Assembly (NCBI GenBank): GCA_029555925.1
Contig: JAKPQU010000275.1
Location: 1 to 8,774 of the forward strand
DNA from: Bacillota bacterium
Lineage (GTDB): Bacteria > Eremiobacterota > SpSt-956 > JAKJGF01
Reading direction: 5' to 3'
DNA: 8,774 nucleotides
Within the stretch, counting starts at the first letter, position 1; every line of letters begins with the position of its first letter. Shown piece after piece: positions 1-6,523 of this stretch. The position numbers and the translations under genes are program-made. The notes under the pieces were generated by a model. The model was not told the DNA's origin, ran no database searches, and saw only the letters and a program-made list of their open reading frames with translations.

Positions 1-38
1 TTATAGTGTATTTCATAACTTATTAGAATTTAAGTCTT

Positions 39-109
39 CGTGACGCGTAACGCGTGACGCGTGACGGGTTTAATCCCTGCGCACCACGCATTACACTTTA
101 CGCATTACG
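39..109. repeat. Imperfect hairpin built of heptamer repeats
   Basis: The left arm (39-68) is four tandem 7-nt units, CGTGACG, CGTAACG, CGTGACG and CGTGACG, followed by GG. The right arm (75-109) carries CGCATTA and CACTTTA units that are largely complementary to the left arm, with scattered G-T and A-C positions. The loop is TTTAAT at 69-74, closed by GGG/CCC. It lies about 150 nt upstream of hdrC. There is no U-run after the stem on the plus strand, so it is not an obvious intrinsic terminator. It has the same architecture as four other spacers in this window. No coding potential is seen. Confidence 0.7.
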
Positions 110-148
110 AGGTCATTATTTATGGATAGTTATGAAACTAAGTATAAA

Positions 149-154
149 TATAAT
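149..154 (+). promoter_or_regulatory. Candidate -10 box for the hdr-flx operon
   Basis: A perfect TATAAT lies in the AT-rich leader, 105 nt upstream of the hdrC start. No convincing TTGACA-like box is found 16-18 nt upstream. Transcription from here would start near 161, where CCCTTTTT (161-168) can pair with AAGAAGGG (185-192), giving a small leader hairpin. In DNA this AT-rich a TATAAT can occur by chance, so the call is weak. Confidence 0.2.
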
Positions 155-221
155 AAATATCCCTTTTTAAAAAAATTAACTATAAAGAAGGGTAAATTTA
201 CGTTTTAACGAATAACAGTAA

Positions 222-238
222 TATAAACTGTTTATAAT
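222..238 (+). promoter_or_regulatory. Operator-like palindrome overlapping a TATAAT
   Basis: TATAAAC and GTTTATA form perfect 7-bp arms around a single T (222-236). The right arm overlaps a second TATAAT (233-238). A transcription factor bound here would cover this possible -10 box, and it would also lie just upstream of the ribosome-binding site. A start from this box would leave a leader of only about 14 nt, and no good -35 is visible. The palindrome does not match the Rex or FNR consensus. The regulator is unknown. Confidence 0.3.
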
Positions 239-247
239 CAAGAGAAG

Positions 248-255
248 AAGGTGAG
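248..255 (+). promoter_or_regulatory. Shine-Dalgarno site supporting the TTG start of hdrC
   Basis: AAGGTGAG ends 3 nt before TTG at 259. The frame has no ATG until residue 45 (in AENMDF), which lies after the first Fe-S motif. TTG is therefore the only start that keeps the complete N-terminal cluster with a ribosome-binding site. Confidence 0.6.
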
Positions 256-258
256 AAA

Positions 259-843
259 TTGCATTTTACTAAAGATGGAGACAATTTTAAAGAAAAACTC
301 CGTGACCATGTGGAGAAAGTAAGTGATGTAAACCTTTCCTCCTGCTACCAGTGCGGTAAATGTTCTGCAGGCTGTCCTATGGCAGAGAACATGGATTTTT
401 CAACAAACCAGATAATGAGACTCATAAATCTGGGTCAATTTGAACAGGTTCTGAACTGTAAAGCCATATGGAACTGCATATCCTGCGAAACATGTACCAC
501 CAGATGCCCCAGAGAACTTGATCCTGCTGCAGTCATGGATGCCCTCAGAATGATGGCAAAAGCAAAAGGCTATGCAGGGGCAAGAAATAATATGGAAAAA
601 TTCAACAGGATATTTTTGGAAATAGTAAGACTCAGGGGTAGACTATACGAACCTGGTCTTATTGGTTTTTATAATTTATTAAGCGGTGATTTATTCAAGG
701 ATTTCGATCTGGCTTTGCCGATGGTAATCCAGGGTAAATTAAAGCCCTGGCAATTTCCCGGTATTGGCGATATAGAAGCATTACAGAGAATGGTAGAAAA
801 ATGTAATCAATTTGCAGAAGAAGAAAGGGCTCAGAAGCAATGA
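259..843 (+). CDS. hdrC: Heterodisulfide reductase-like subunit C (HdrC), 4Fe-4S electron-transfer protein
   Basis: This is a cytoplasmic iron-sulfur subunit expected to carry electrons between HdrA and the catalytic subunit HdrB. The 194-residue protein has the family's usual size and two ferredoxin-type motifs. The first is C29-x2-C32-x2-C35-x3-C39-P and the second is C73-x2-C76-x2-C79-x3-C83-P, with an extra Cys67. Together they can bind two 4Fe-4S clusters. No signal peptide or membrane helix is seen, which separates it from the membrane HdrE/DsrM type. The start is TTG, chosen from the upstream ribosome-binding site. The stop overlaps the hdrB start in an ATGA tetranucleotide, so the two genes are probably translationally coupled. 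It is the first gene of the operon. The family assignment is strong; the physiological disulfide substrate cannot be read from this gene. Confidence 0.93.
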   Translation: MHFTKDGDNFKEKLRDHVEKVSDVNLSSCYQCGKCSAGCPMAENMDFSTNQIMRLINLGQFEQVLNCKAIWNCISCETCTTRCPRELDPAAVMDALRMMAKAKGYAGARNNMEKFNRIFLEIVRLRGRLYEPGLIGFYNLLSGDLFKDFDLALPMVIQGKLKPWQFPGIGDIEALQRMVEKCNQFAEEERAQKQ

Positions 844-1718
844 AATACGCATATTTTCCAGGATGTTCTTTACATTCTACTGCTTTGGAATATGGTAATT
901 CCACAAAGGAAATCTGTAAGAAAATAGGGATAGAACTGCAGGAAATACCTGACTGGAACTGCTGTGGTGCTACACCTGCCCATCAGACAAACAGATATCT
1001 TGCATCGGCACTACCTCTGAGGAATATTGCAAAAGCAGAAGAAATGGGACTCGACATGGTTATTCCATGTGCTGCCTGTTTTTCCCGCTCCAAATTTGCC
1101 CAGTATGCAGTTGAAAAAGATGGGGAATTCAGAAAAAAAGTAGTAGAAGCTGTAGGATTACCCTATGAAGGTAAGGTAAAAATAAAACATCTCCTTCAGG
1201 CCTTCTCAGATGATATAGGCCTGGAAGAGATAAAGAAAAAAGTTACAAAGCCACTTACAGGACTGAAAGTAGCCTGTTATTACGGATGTCTTCTTACAAG
1301 GCCTCCGGAAGTAGCTCATTTTGATGATCCGGAAGAGCCTCAGATAATGGAAAATCTATTGAAAGCCCTGGGAGCGGAACCGGTAGAATGGGCTTTTAAA
1401 ACAGAATGCTGCGGAGCAAGTTTTGCTGTAAGTAATATAGATGCAATGGTAAAACTTACCGTAAGGATATTAAAAGATGCAATGCTTAATAAAAGTGATT
1501 GTATCGTAGTTGCCTGTCCCCTCTGTCATGCAAATCTGGATATGAGACAGAAACAGATAAGTCACGGTTACAACTACGGAAATTTTAATATACCTGTCTA
1601 TTATTTTACGGAACTGGTCGGTGTGGCATGTGGTATACCTGTAGAAAACCTGAATATAGGCAGTCATCTTACCAATGCTCTGGATCTATTAAGAGAAAAA
1701 CAGCTTATTTCAGCATAA
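840..1718 (+). CDS. hdrB: Heterodisulfide reductase-like subunit B (HdrB), catalytic CCG-domain protein
   Basis: This is the disulfide-reducing catalytic subunit. The 292 residues contain two cysteine-rich CCG domains. The first has C9, C41-C42-G, C77 and C80; the second has C150, C190-C191-G, C226 and C229. Both fit the CX31-39CCX34-36CXXC pattern that in methanogen HdrB binds two non-cubane 4Fe-4S clusters at the active site. All ten ligands are present, so catalysis should be intact. It starts with ATG inside the hdrC stop codon and ends 13 nt before hdrA. In methanogens the substrate is CoM-S-S-CoB; in bacterial HdrABC-Flx systems DsrC-type protein disulfides have been proposed. Neither a dsrC gene nor a CoM/CoB pathway is visible here, so the true substrate is open. 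Confidence 0.94.
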   Translation: MKYAYFPGCSLHSTALEYGNSTKEICKKIGIELQEIPDWNCCGATPAHQTNRYLASALPLRNIAKAEEMGLDMVIPCAACFSRSKFAQYAVEKDGEFRKKVVEAVGLPYEGKVKIKHLLQAFSDDIGLEEIKKKVTKPLTGLKVACYYGCLLTRPPEVAHFDDPEEPQIMENLLKALGAEPVEWAFKTECCGASFAVSNIDAMVKLTVRILKDAMLNKSDCIVVACPLCHANLDMRQKQISHGYNYGNFNIPVYYFTELVGVACGIPVENLNIGSHLTNALDLLREKQLISA

Positions 1719-1731
1719 GAAAGGATGGATT

Positions 1732-3765
1732 ATGGCTAACATAGGAGTATTTGTATGCTGGTGCGGCTCAAATATAGCCCAGACTGTTGACGTAGGGGCT
1801 GTAGCAAAAGCTGCAGGAGAATTTAAAGATGTAGTTTATGCAGTAGATTATAAATATATGTGTTCCAGCCCGGGACAAAATCTGATGATTGATGCCATTA
1901 AAACTCATAATCTTGATGGAGTTGTCATAGCTTCCTGCTCTCCCAGAATGCATGAGTCGACCTTCCGTTCTGCTGCAGTACTGGCAGGTTTTAATCCCTA
2001 TATGGTAGAAATGGCAAATCTTCGTGAACACTGTTCCTGGGTTCATGATAACAGAGAAGAGGCTACAAAGAAAGCCATTGAACTGGTGAGAATGCTTGTA
2101 GCCAAAGTGGCGAGGAATGCACCTCTTAATAAAATTCATGTGCCTGTTACAAGGAGAGCCCTTGTAATAGGAGGAGGTATTGCAGGCATACAGGCAGCCC
2201 TTGATATAGCAAACGGCGGTGTGGAAGTTATAATGGTTGAGAAAGAACCCAGCATCGGAGGGCATATGTCTCAGCTTGATGAAACCTTCCCTACCCTTGA
2301 CTGTTCCCAGTGTATCCTTACACCGAGAATGGTGGAAGTGGCAACCCACAAGAATATAACCCTTTACGCCTACTCAGAAGTAGACAGCGTACAGGGCTTT
2401 GTAGGGAACTTCAAGGTTAAAATAAGAAGAAAAGCCAAGTGTGTAATAGAAGAAATCTGCACAGGATGCGGATTGTGTACCCAGAAATGTCCTGTAGGAA
2501 AAAAAGGCGAGGTAATGAATGAATTCGAACTGGGCATGGCTCCCAGACCTGCCATTTACACTCCCTTCCCACAGGCAGTTCCCAATATTCCTGTCATAGA
2601 TAAAGAACACTGCACTTACTTTAAAACAGGTAAATGCGGTGTATGTGAAAAGGTCTGTGTGGCAAAGGCTATAGACTTCAAGCAGGAAGACAGGATTGTA
2701 GAAGAAGAAGTCGGAGCCATAATAGTTGCCACAGGATATGACCTGTACGGTAAAGATAAATATGCAGAATACGGATATGGAAAATTCAAGGATGTCATAA
2801 GCGGTCTCGAATTCGAAAGAATGGTCAGTGCATCAGGTCCTACAAAGGGAAAGGTTCAGAGACCATCAAACGGGAAGCCTCCAAAGAATGTTGTATTTAT
2901 AAAATGTGTTGGCTCCCGTGATGAAAAACATGGAATTTCTTACTGTTCGAAAATATGCTGTATGTATACGGCCAAACATGCCATGCTGCTCCATCATAAA
3001 TGTCATGGGGCAAAGGCATATATATTCTATATGGATATAAGAGCTACGGGAAAGGGTTATGAAGAATTTGTAAAACGTGCCATGGAAGAAGAAGAGGCAA
3101 TTTATATAAGAGGCAGAGTATCCCGTATATATAAAAGAGGAGATAATCTTATAGTACAGGGAGTAGATACCCTTACAGGCCAGCAGGTGGAAGTGGAAGC
3201 AGACCTGGTAGTTCTTGCCACTGCCATAGTGGCAAAGAGCGGTGCAGATAAGCTGGCTCAAATGCTGAATATTTCCTATGACACTCATAATTTTTACAAT
3301 GAAGCCCATCCCAAGCTCAGGCCTGTAGAAACAAACACTGCAGGTATATTCCTTGCAGGCTGCTGTCAGGCTCCCAAAGATATTCCCGACTCTGTAAGTC
3401 AGGGATCTGCAGCGGCATCGAAAGCCCTGGCAATGTTCTCAAATAAAGAACTTGAAAGAGAACCTCTTGTTTCAAGAGTTACAGAGGAATACTGCGTGGG
3501 ATGTCTCGCATGCCAGCCAGTATGTCCTTATAATGCCATAGAAGAACATGAAATTAAAGACAGAAAGGGAAATCTGATAAAGAAAGTGGCCCATGTAAAT
3601 GAAGGACTATGTATGGGATGCGGGGCATGTGCGGTGACATGCCGCTCGGGATGTATAGTTCTGGACGGATTTACAAATAACCAGATCTTCACTCAGATAA
3701 GTACCCTTGAAAATCTTATAACAAAGTTTGAACCGACAAAAGAAGAAGCAGTAGCAAAAAAATAG
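1732..3765 (+). CDS. hdrA: Heterodisulfide reductase-like subunit A (HdrA), FAD-dependent electron-bifurcating subunit
   Basis: This is the core flavoprotein that splits electron pairs between a disulfide (through HdrC/HdrB) and ferredoxin. The 677 residues match the usual length. In order they show an N-terminal HdrA domain with Cys9, Cys11, Cys44, Cys69 and Cys101, and the FAD Rossmann motif GGGIAG at 147-152. Then come the HdrA signature CSQCILTPRM (C191, C194), an inserted ferredoxin domain (C243, C246, C249, C253; C294, C302, C305, C309) and a second flavin-domain part with FIKCVGSRD (C392), C405 and C409/C410. A C-terminal two-cluster ferredoxin (C588, C591, C594, C598; C627, C630, C633, C637) ends the protein. 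No ligand appears lost and there is no in-frame TGA suggesting selenocysteine. A strong purine-rich ribosome-binding site (AAGAAAGGATGG) lies just before ATG. The next gene, flxD, encodes the docking partner expected for HdrA. Confidence 0.95.
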   Translation: MANIGVFVCWCGSNIAQTVDVGAVAKAAGEFKDVVYAVDYKYMCSSPGQNLMIDAIKTHNLDGVVIASCSPRMHESTFRSAAVLAGFNPYMVEMANLREHCSWVHDNREEATKKAIELVRMLVAKVARNAPLNKIHVPVTRRALVIGGGIAGIQAALDIANGGVEVIMVEKEPSIGGHMSQLDETFPTLDCSQCILTPRMVEVATHKNITLYAYSEVDSVQGFVGNFKVKIRRKAKCVIEEICTGCGLCTQKCPVGKKGEVMNEFELGMAPRPAIYTPFPQAVPNIPVIDKEHCTYFKTGKCGVCEKVCVAKAIDFKQEDRIVEEEVGAIIVATGYDLYGKDKYAEYGYGKFKDVISGLEFERMVSASGPTKGKVQRPSNGKPPKNVVFIKCVGSRDEKHGISYCSKICCMYTAKHAMLLHHKCHGAKAYIFYMDIRATGKGYEEFVKRAMEEEEAIYIRGRVSRIYKRGDNLIVQGVDTLTGQQVEVEADLVVLATAIVAKSGADKLAQMLNISYDTHNFYNEAHPKLRPVETNTAGIFLAGCCQAPKDIPDSVSQGSAAASKALAMFSNKELEREPLVSRVTEEYCVGCLACQPVCPYNAIEEHEIKDRKGNLIKKVAHVNEGLCMGCGACAVTCRSGCIVLDGFTNNQIFTQISTLENLITKFEPTKEEAVAKK

Positions 3766-3768
3766 AAA

Positions 3769-3827
3769 AGCAGTCAGCCATCAGCAGTCAGCTTTTGCAG
3801 ATAGCTGATAACTGAAGGCTGATAGCT
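3769..3827. repeat. Imperfect inverted repeat of heptamers between hdrA and flxD
   Basis: The left arm 3769-3793 contains CAGTCAG, CCATCAG and CAGTCAG; the right arm 3803-3827 contains CTGATAA, CTGAAGG and CTGATAG. The two 25-nt arms match at 19 positions when one is reverse-complemented, around a 9-nt loop. No U-run follows, so transcription probably continues into flxD. An effect on mRNA stability or processing at the hdr/flx boundary is possible but not shown. Confidence 0.75.
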
Positions 3828-3850
3828 TAAAAGAAAGGCAGCAAGTAATT

Positions 3851-4282
3851 ATGGAAGATAAATCTACAAAATCAGTATGGGAACCGAGAATAGTAGGTTT
3901 TGTCTGTAACTGGTGTACCTATGCAGGAGCAGATCTTGCAGGAACAAGCAGACTTAAATATCCTCCCAATGTGAGACTCATCAGACTGCCCTGTACAGGA
4001 GCTATTGACCCTCTCTTTATAGTCAAAGCTTTTCAGTCAGGTGCAGATGCAGTCCTTGTATCAGGGTGTCATCCTGCTGACTGCCATTATACGAGCGGAA
4101 ATTATCATGCAAGAAGAAAACTTACAGTATTTCGTGATCTTCTGGAATATACGGGACTGGATCCGAAACGGTTCTGGATGTCCTGGATAAGTGCGTCGGA
4201 AGGACAGAAATTTGCAAGTTTCATGGAAGAAATAGTGGCAGAAACAAAAAAACTCGGCCCTCTTAAAGGATATAACAACTAG
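3851..4282 (+). CDS. flxD: MvhD-like 2Fe-2S electron-transfer protein (FlxD)
   Basis: This small cytoplasmic protein docks on HdrA and delivers electrons to its FAD. The 143 residues match MvhD/FrhD-family size. It has the family's cysteine pattern, C19-N-W-C22 near the N terminus, C48 in LPCTGAID, C73 in SGCHPADC and C78, which supports a 2Fe-2S cluster. The segments FVCNWCTYAGADLAG and SGCHPADCHY are characteristic. In methanogens MvhD couples Hdr to the MvhAG hydrogenase. No hydrogenase gene is present here, and the genes downstream are NAD(P)H-linked, so it is named FlxD by context. A weak GAAAGG ribosome-binding site lies 12 nt before ATG. The stop codon shares its last base with the first octamer of the array that follows. 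Confidence 0.93.
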   Translation: MEDKSTKSVWEPRIVGFVCNWCTYAGADLAGTSRLKYPPNVRLIRLPCTGAIDPLFIVKAFQSGADAVLVSGCHPADCHYTSGNYHARRKLTVFRDLLEYTGLDPKRFWMSWISASEGQKFASFMEEIVAETKKLGPLKGYNN

Positions 4283-4313
4283 CAGGTCAGCAGGTCAGCA
4301 GGTCAGCAGGTCA
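4282..4313. repeat. Tandem octamer array, GCAGGTCA x4
   Basis: Four perfect head-to-tail copies of GCAGGTCA begin at the last base of the flxD stop codon and are followed by GCC. The reverse complement TGACCTGC agrees at 6 of 8 positions with TGAAATGC, the unit of the array 11 nt downstream, so the two arrays can form a long imperfect hairpin. The short perfect period suggests recent slippage expansion. Confidence 0.9.
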
Positions 4314-4324
4314 GCCAAAAAACC

Positions 4325-4388
4325 CGAAATGCCGAAATGCTGAAATGCTGAAATGCTGAATTGCCGAAATGCTGAAATGCTGAATTGC
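4325..4388. repeat. Tandem octamer array, (C/T)GAA(A/T)TGC x8
   Basis: There are eight contiguous 8-nt units: CGAAATGC twice, TGAAATGC twice, TGAATTGC, CGAAATGC, TGAAATGC and TGAATTGC. Differences fall only at positions 1 and 5 of the unit. The array ends 7 nt before the AAAGGAG ribosome-binding site of flxC (4396-4402). Units can pair with the preceding GCAGGTCA array; TGAATTGC pairs best, leaving one mismatch and one wobble per unit. Confidence 0.9.
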
Positions 4389-4411
4389 TAAAATAAAAGG
4401 AGTATTACTCT

Positions 4412-5350
4412 ATGGAAGATATTATAAAAATAGCTAAAGAGCTGATAAAAAAGGATGAGATAGAAGCTATTATAGGTTATGAAAAAGGAAGGGGACCATT
4501 TCAGTCTGTTCCGTTCTTTGCAAAATCCCCTGAAGATTGTGATAAACTAATATTAAATCCTCTCTGTGTTCATAATCTTACTTCTTATATCAATCAATTC
4601 AAAGGTAAGGTTGCTATTTTTGCAAAACCCTGTGATGCAAAAGCCATAGTGGGACTTCTGCAGGAAAAGCAGATAGCAAGGGAAAAAGTTCACATAATAA
4701 GTCTCAACTGTCCCGGAGCATTAAATCCAAAAAAATTGATAAATGCTATTAAAGGGAAAACAGTTAAAGACTGGACTGTAAACGGTGATAAAATTAGAGT
4801 GACCTATGAAAGCGGAAGTGAAGATTTCAATATAAAGGATTTTCTCTTAACCAAATGTGTATCCTGTGATACCAGGGTTCCTCCTCTGTATGATCAGATA
4901 CTCGGAAGTGAAATAAAAGTAGGAGAGCTCCCTTCGTCTATGAAAAGGGTGGAAGAAATAGAAAAACTTTCGGTAGATGAAAAACAGAATTACTGGAATG
5001 CACATTTTGACAGATGTATACGATGTTATGCCTGTGTTAAAATATGTCCTCTCTGCTACTGTGAGAGGTGTTTTGTAGAGAATGCCTCACCTCAGTGGAT
5101 AGATAAAACGACTGATTTAAAGAGCAACAAGGCTTTTCATCTTATAAGAGCCTATCATCTTGCAGGAAGATGTATAGGATGCGGGGAATGTGAGAGGGTC
5201 TGTCCTATGGATATACCGCTCGGTGAATTAAATATGAAAATGAGAAAATCTGTGGAAGAACATTTTGACTATGTACCGGGGAAAGATCCGACTGTTCCTC
5301 CGCCGTTGAGTACTTTTAAGAAAGAAGATCCGCAGGAATTTATACGGTAG
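4412..5350 (+). CDS. flxC: Iron-sulfur electron-transfer subunit of the Flx module (FlxC-like)
   Basis: This cytoplasmic Fe-S protein probably passes electrons between the NAD(P)H dehydrogenase part and FlxD. It has 312 residues. The N-terminal half has AKPCDAKAI (C74), LNCPG (C100) and KCVSC (C149, C152). The C-terminal half has C202-x2-C205-x2-C208-x3-C212 running into C215, C217 and C220, then C254-x2-C257-x2-C260-x3-C264-P. This predicts two 4Fe-4S clusters plus further Cys ligands. Its PCDA and CPxCxC motifs recur in the protein encoded at 5492-6523, so the two look like paralogs. The start is ATG with AAAGGAG 9 nt upstream. The Flx role is from context and domain type. Which of the two Fe-S proteins corresponds to FlxB and which to FlxC in described systems is not certain from sequence alone. 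Confidence 0.82.
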   Translation: MEDIIKIAKELIKKDEIEAIIGYEKGRGPFQSVPFFAKSPEDCDKLILNPLCVHNLTSYINQFKGKVAIFAKPCDAKAIVGLLQEKQIAREKVHIISLNCPGALNPKKLINAIKGKTVKDWTVNGDKIRVTYESGSEDFNIKDFLLTKCVSCDTRVPPLYDQILGSEIKVGELPSSMKRVEEIEKLSVDEKQNYWNAHFDRCIRCYACVKICPLCYCERCFVENASPQWIDKTTDLKSNKAFHLIRAYHLAGRCIGCGECERVCPMDIPLGELNMKMRKSVEEHFDYVPGKDPTVPPPLSTFKKEDPQEFIR

Positions 5351-5372
5351 AGCAAATTTTTGATAAAGATAA

Positions 5373-5445
5373 AAAGACAGGGGCTGCAGTCTTTGAGTAA
5401 TGGTACTCTGGAATCCCGCATCATAAACCGGTGGAGGGAGCAGCC
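5373..5445 (+). other. Possible structured RNA spacer between flxC and flxB
   Basis: This 141-nt spacer (5351-5491) has no heptamer array but several complementary segments. GGCTGC (5382-5387) pairs with GCAGCC (5440-5445). Inside it, GAGTA (5395-5399) pairs with TACTC (5404-5408) around ATGG, and TCCC (5414-5417) pairs with GGGA (5436-5439) directly next to the outer stem, which would make a three-way junction. A competing AAAGAC/GTCTTT pair exists (5373-5378 with 5389-5394). A run of seven T follows at 5469-5475, 23 nt after the last stem. I do not recognise a known riboswitch. Chance folding is possible. Confidence 0.3.
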
Positions 5446-5479
5446 ATATAACTTCTATTGTCTGATAATTTTTTTGATA

Positions 5480-5485
5480 GAGGTG
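5480..5485 (+). promoter_or_regulatory. Shine-Dalgarno site fixing a TTG start for flxB
   Basis: GAGGTG ends 6 nt before TTG at 5492. The homologous sequence begins here (MALILKKDKIKEF). The 44 codons upstream in the same open frame lie in the spacer and translate to unrelated sequence, so the short form is preferred over a TTG at 5360. Confidence 0.75.
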
Positions 5486-5491
5486 ATTGAT

Positions 5492-6523
5492 TTGGCGTTA
5501 ATCCTTAAGAAAGATAAAATTAAGGAATTTCTGGAAATACTCGGAAAGAATTATGAAATTATCGCTCCGGTAAAAGAAGGAGACCTCATTAATTTTAAAG
5601 TGGTAAAAGATTTCAGCAAGGTAATTCTGGATTATCCGAAAACAGTAAAATCGCCCAAAGAATTCCTTTTTCCACAATCGGAAGAACTATATAAATATAA
5701 ATTCTCCGGAAAGGATGTAGAGGTAAAACCGGCTGAACTGGATAAAAAACCCAGAGCTATAGTGGCAATTCATCCCTGTGATGCCCGTTCCTTAACTATA
5801 ATGGATAAGGTTTTTAACTGGGATTACAGTGATAAGCTGTATGTTGAAAGGAGAAAAAATACCCTTCTTATATCTATGTCCTGTAAATCTCCTGACTGGA
5901 GCTGTTTCTGCACATCAGTTGAAGGTAAACCCTATGATGCGGAAGGAACAGATATTCACTTCGCAGAAATCAATGATAATTACTATGTGGAAAGCAGAAG
6001 CGATAAAGGTGAAGCAGTCATTAAAGATGCAAAAAAACTCTTCACTGACGCAGGTAAAAAAGATAAAGAAAAATATGAAGCTCTCCAGAAAGAACTTATG
6101 GCAAAATTACCTGTAAAGGTAAATATAAAAGAAGTATCGGAAAATCTGGACCTTATGTTTGATGATAAAATATGGGATAATATTTCTATAAAATGCATCC
6201 ACTGCGGTGCCTGTGCCTACCTGTGTCCTACATGCCATTGTTTTGATATAAGCGATCAGGGTAATTACGAAGAAGGTAAAAGGGTAAGGTGCTGGGATGC
6301 ATGTATGCACGGACATTTTACAAGAATGGCAGGAGGACATAATCCGAGAGATGCGGAAAAGACAAGATATCGTCAGAGAATATTCCATAAATTCAATTAC
6401 TATAAAAAGAATTTCAATACAATCTCCTGTGTGGGATGTGGCCGTTGCATAGCCGAATGTCCGGCAGGTATGGATCTTGTAAAAACTCTTCAGATTATAG
6501 AGAAGGGAGGAAGCCATGAGTAA
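5492..6523 (+). CDS. flxB: 4Fe-4S dicluster subunit, AsrA/sulfhydrogenase-beta type (FlxB-like)
   Basis: This Fe-S subunit is expected to partner FlxA, as AsrA partners AsrB in anaerobic sulfite reductase and as the beta subunit partners gamma in archaeal sulfhydrogenase. The protein has 343 residues counted from the TTG start. It shows IHPCDARSL (C96), a C131/C138/C140 group in a WSCFC context, then C235-x2-C238-x2-C241-x3-C245-P with C248 and C250 (CPTCHCFD). C267 and C271 follow, then a last ferredoxin motif C313-x2-C316-x2-C319-x3-C323-P. This predicts two 4Fe-4S clusters and possibly more metal sites. No membrane segments are seen. The gene overlaps flxA by 8 nt. The family call is firm; the FlxB rather than FlxC label rests on adjacency to flxA and similarity to AsrA. 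Confidence 0.85.
   Translation: MALILKKDKIKEFLEILGKNYEIIAPVKEGDLINFKVVKDFSKVILDYPKTVKSPKEFLFPQSEELYKYKFSGKDVEVKPAELDKKPRAIVAIHPCDARSLTIMDKVFNWDYSDKLYVERRKNTLLISMSCKSPDWSCFCTSVEGKPYDAEGTDIHFAEINDNYYVESRSDKGEAVIKDAKKLFTDAGKKDKEKYEALQKELMAKLPVKVNIKEVSENLDLMFDDKIWDNISIKCIHCGACAYLCPTCHCFDISDQGNYEEGKRVRCWDACMHGHFTRMAGGHNPRDAEKTRYRQRIFHKFNYYKKNFNTISCVGCGRCIAECPAGMDLVKTLQIIEKGGSHE

Noticed and set aside
1768..2349. Long antisense open frame opposite hdrA (and similar ones opposite the other genes)
   Set aside because: The translations show no family motifs and lie fully opposite well-supported genes; they are coding shadows.
4282..4388. CRISPR array
   Set aside because: The units are 8 nt and contiguous with no spacers, and there are no cas genes. 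These are simple tandem repeats.
5360..5491. A 44-codon N-terminal extension of flxB from a TTG at 5360
   Set aside because: There is a good ribosome-binding site and TTG at 5492, the homologous sequence begins there, and the extension overlaps the possible structured spacer.
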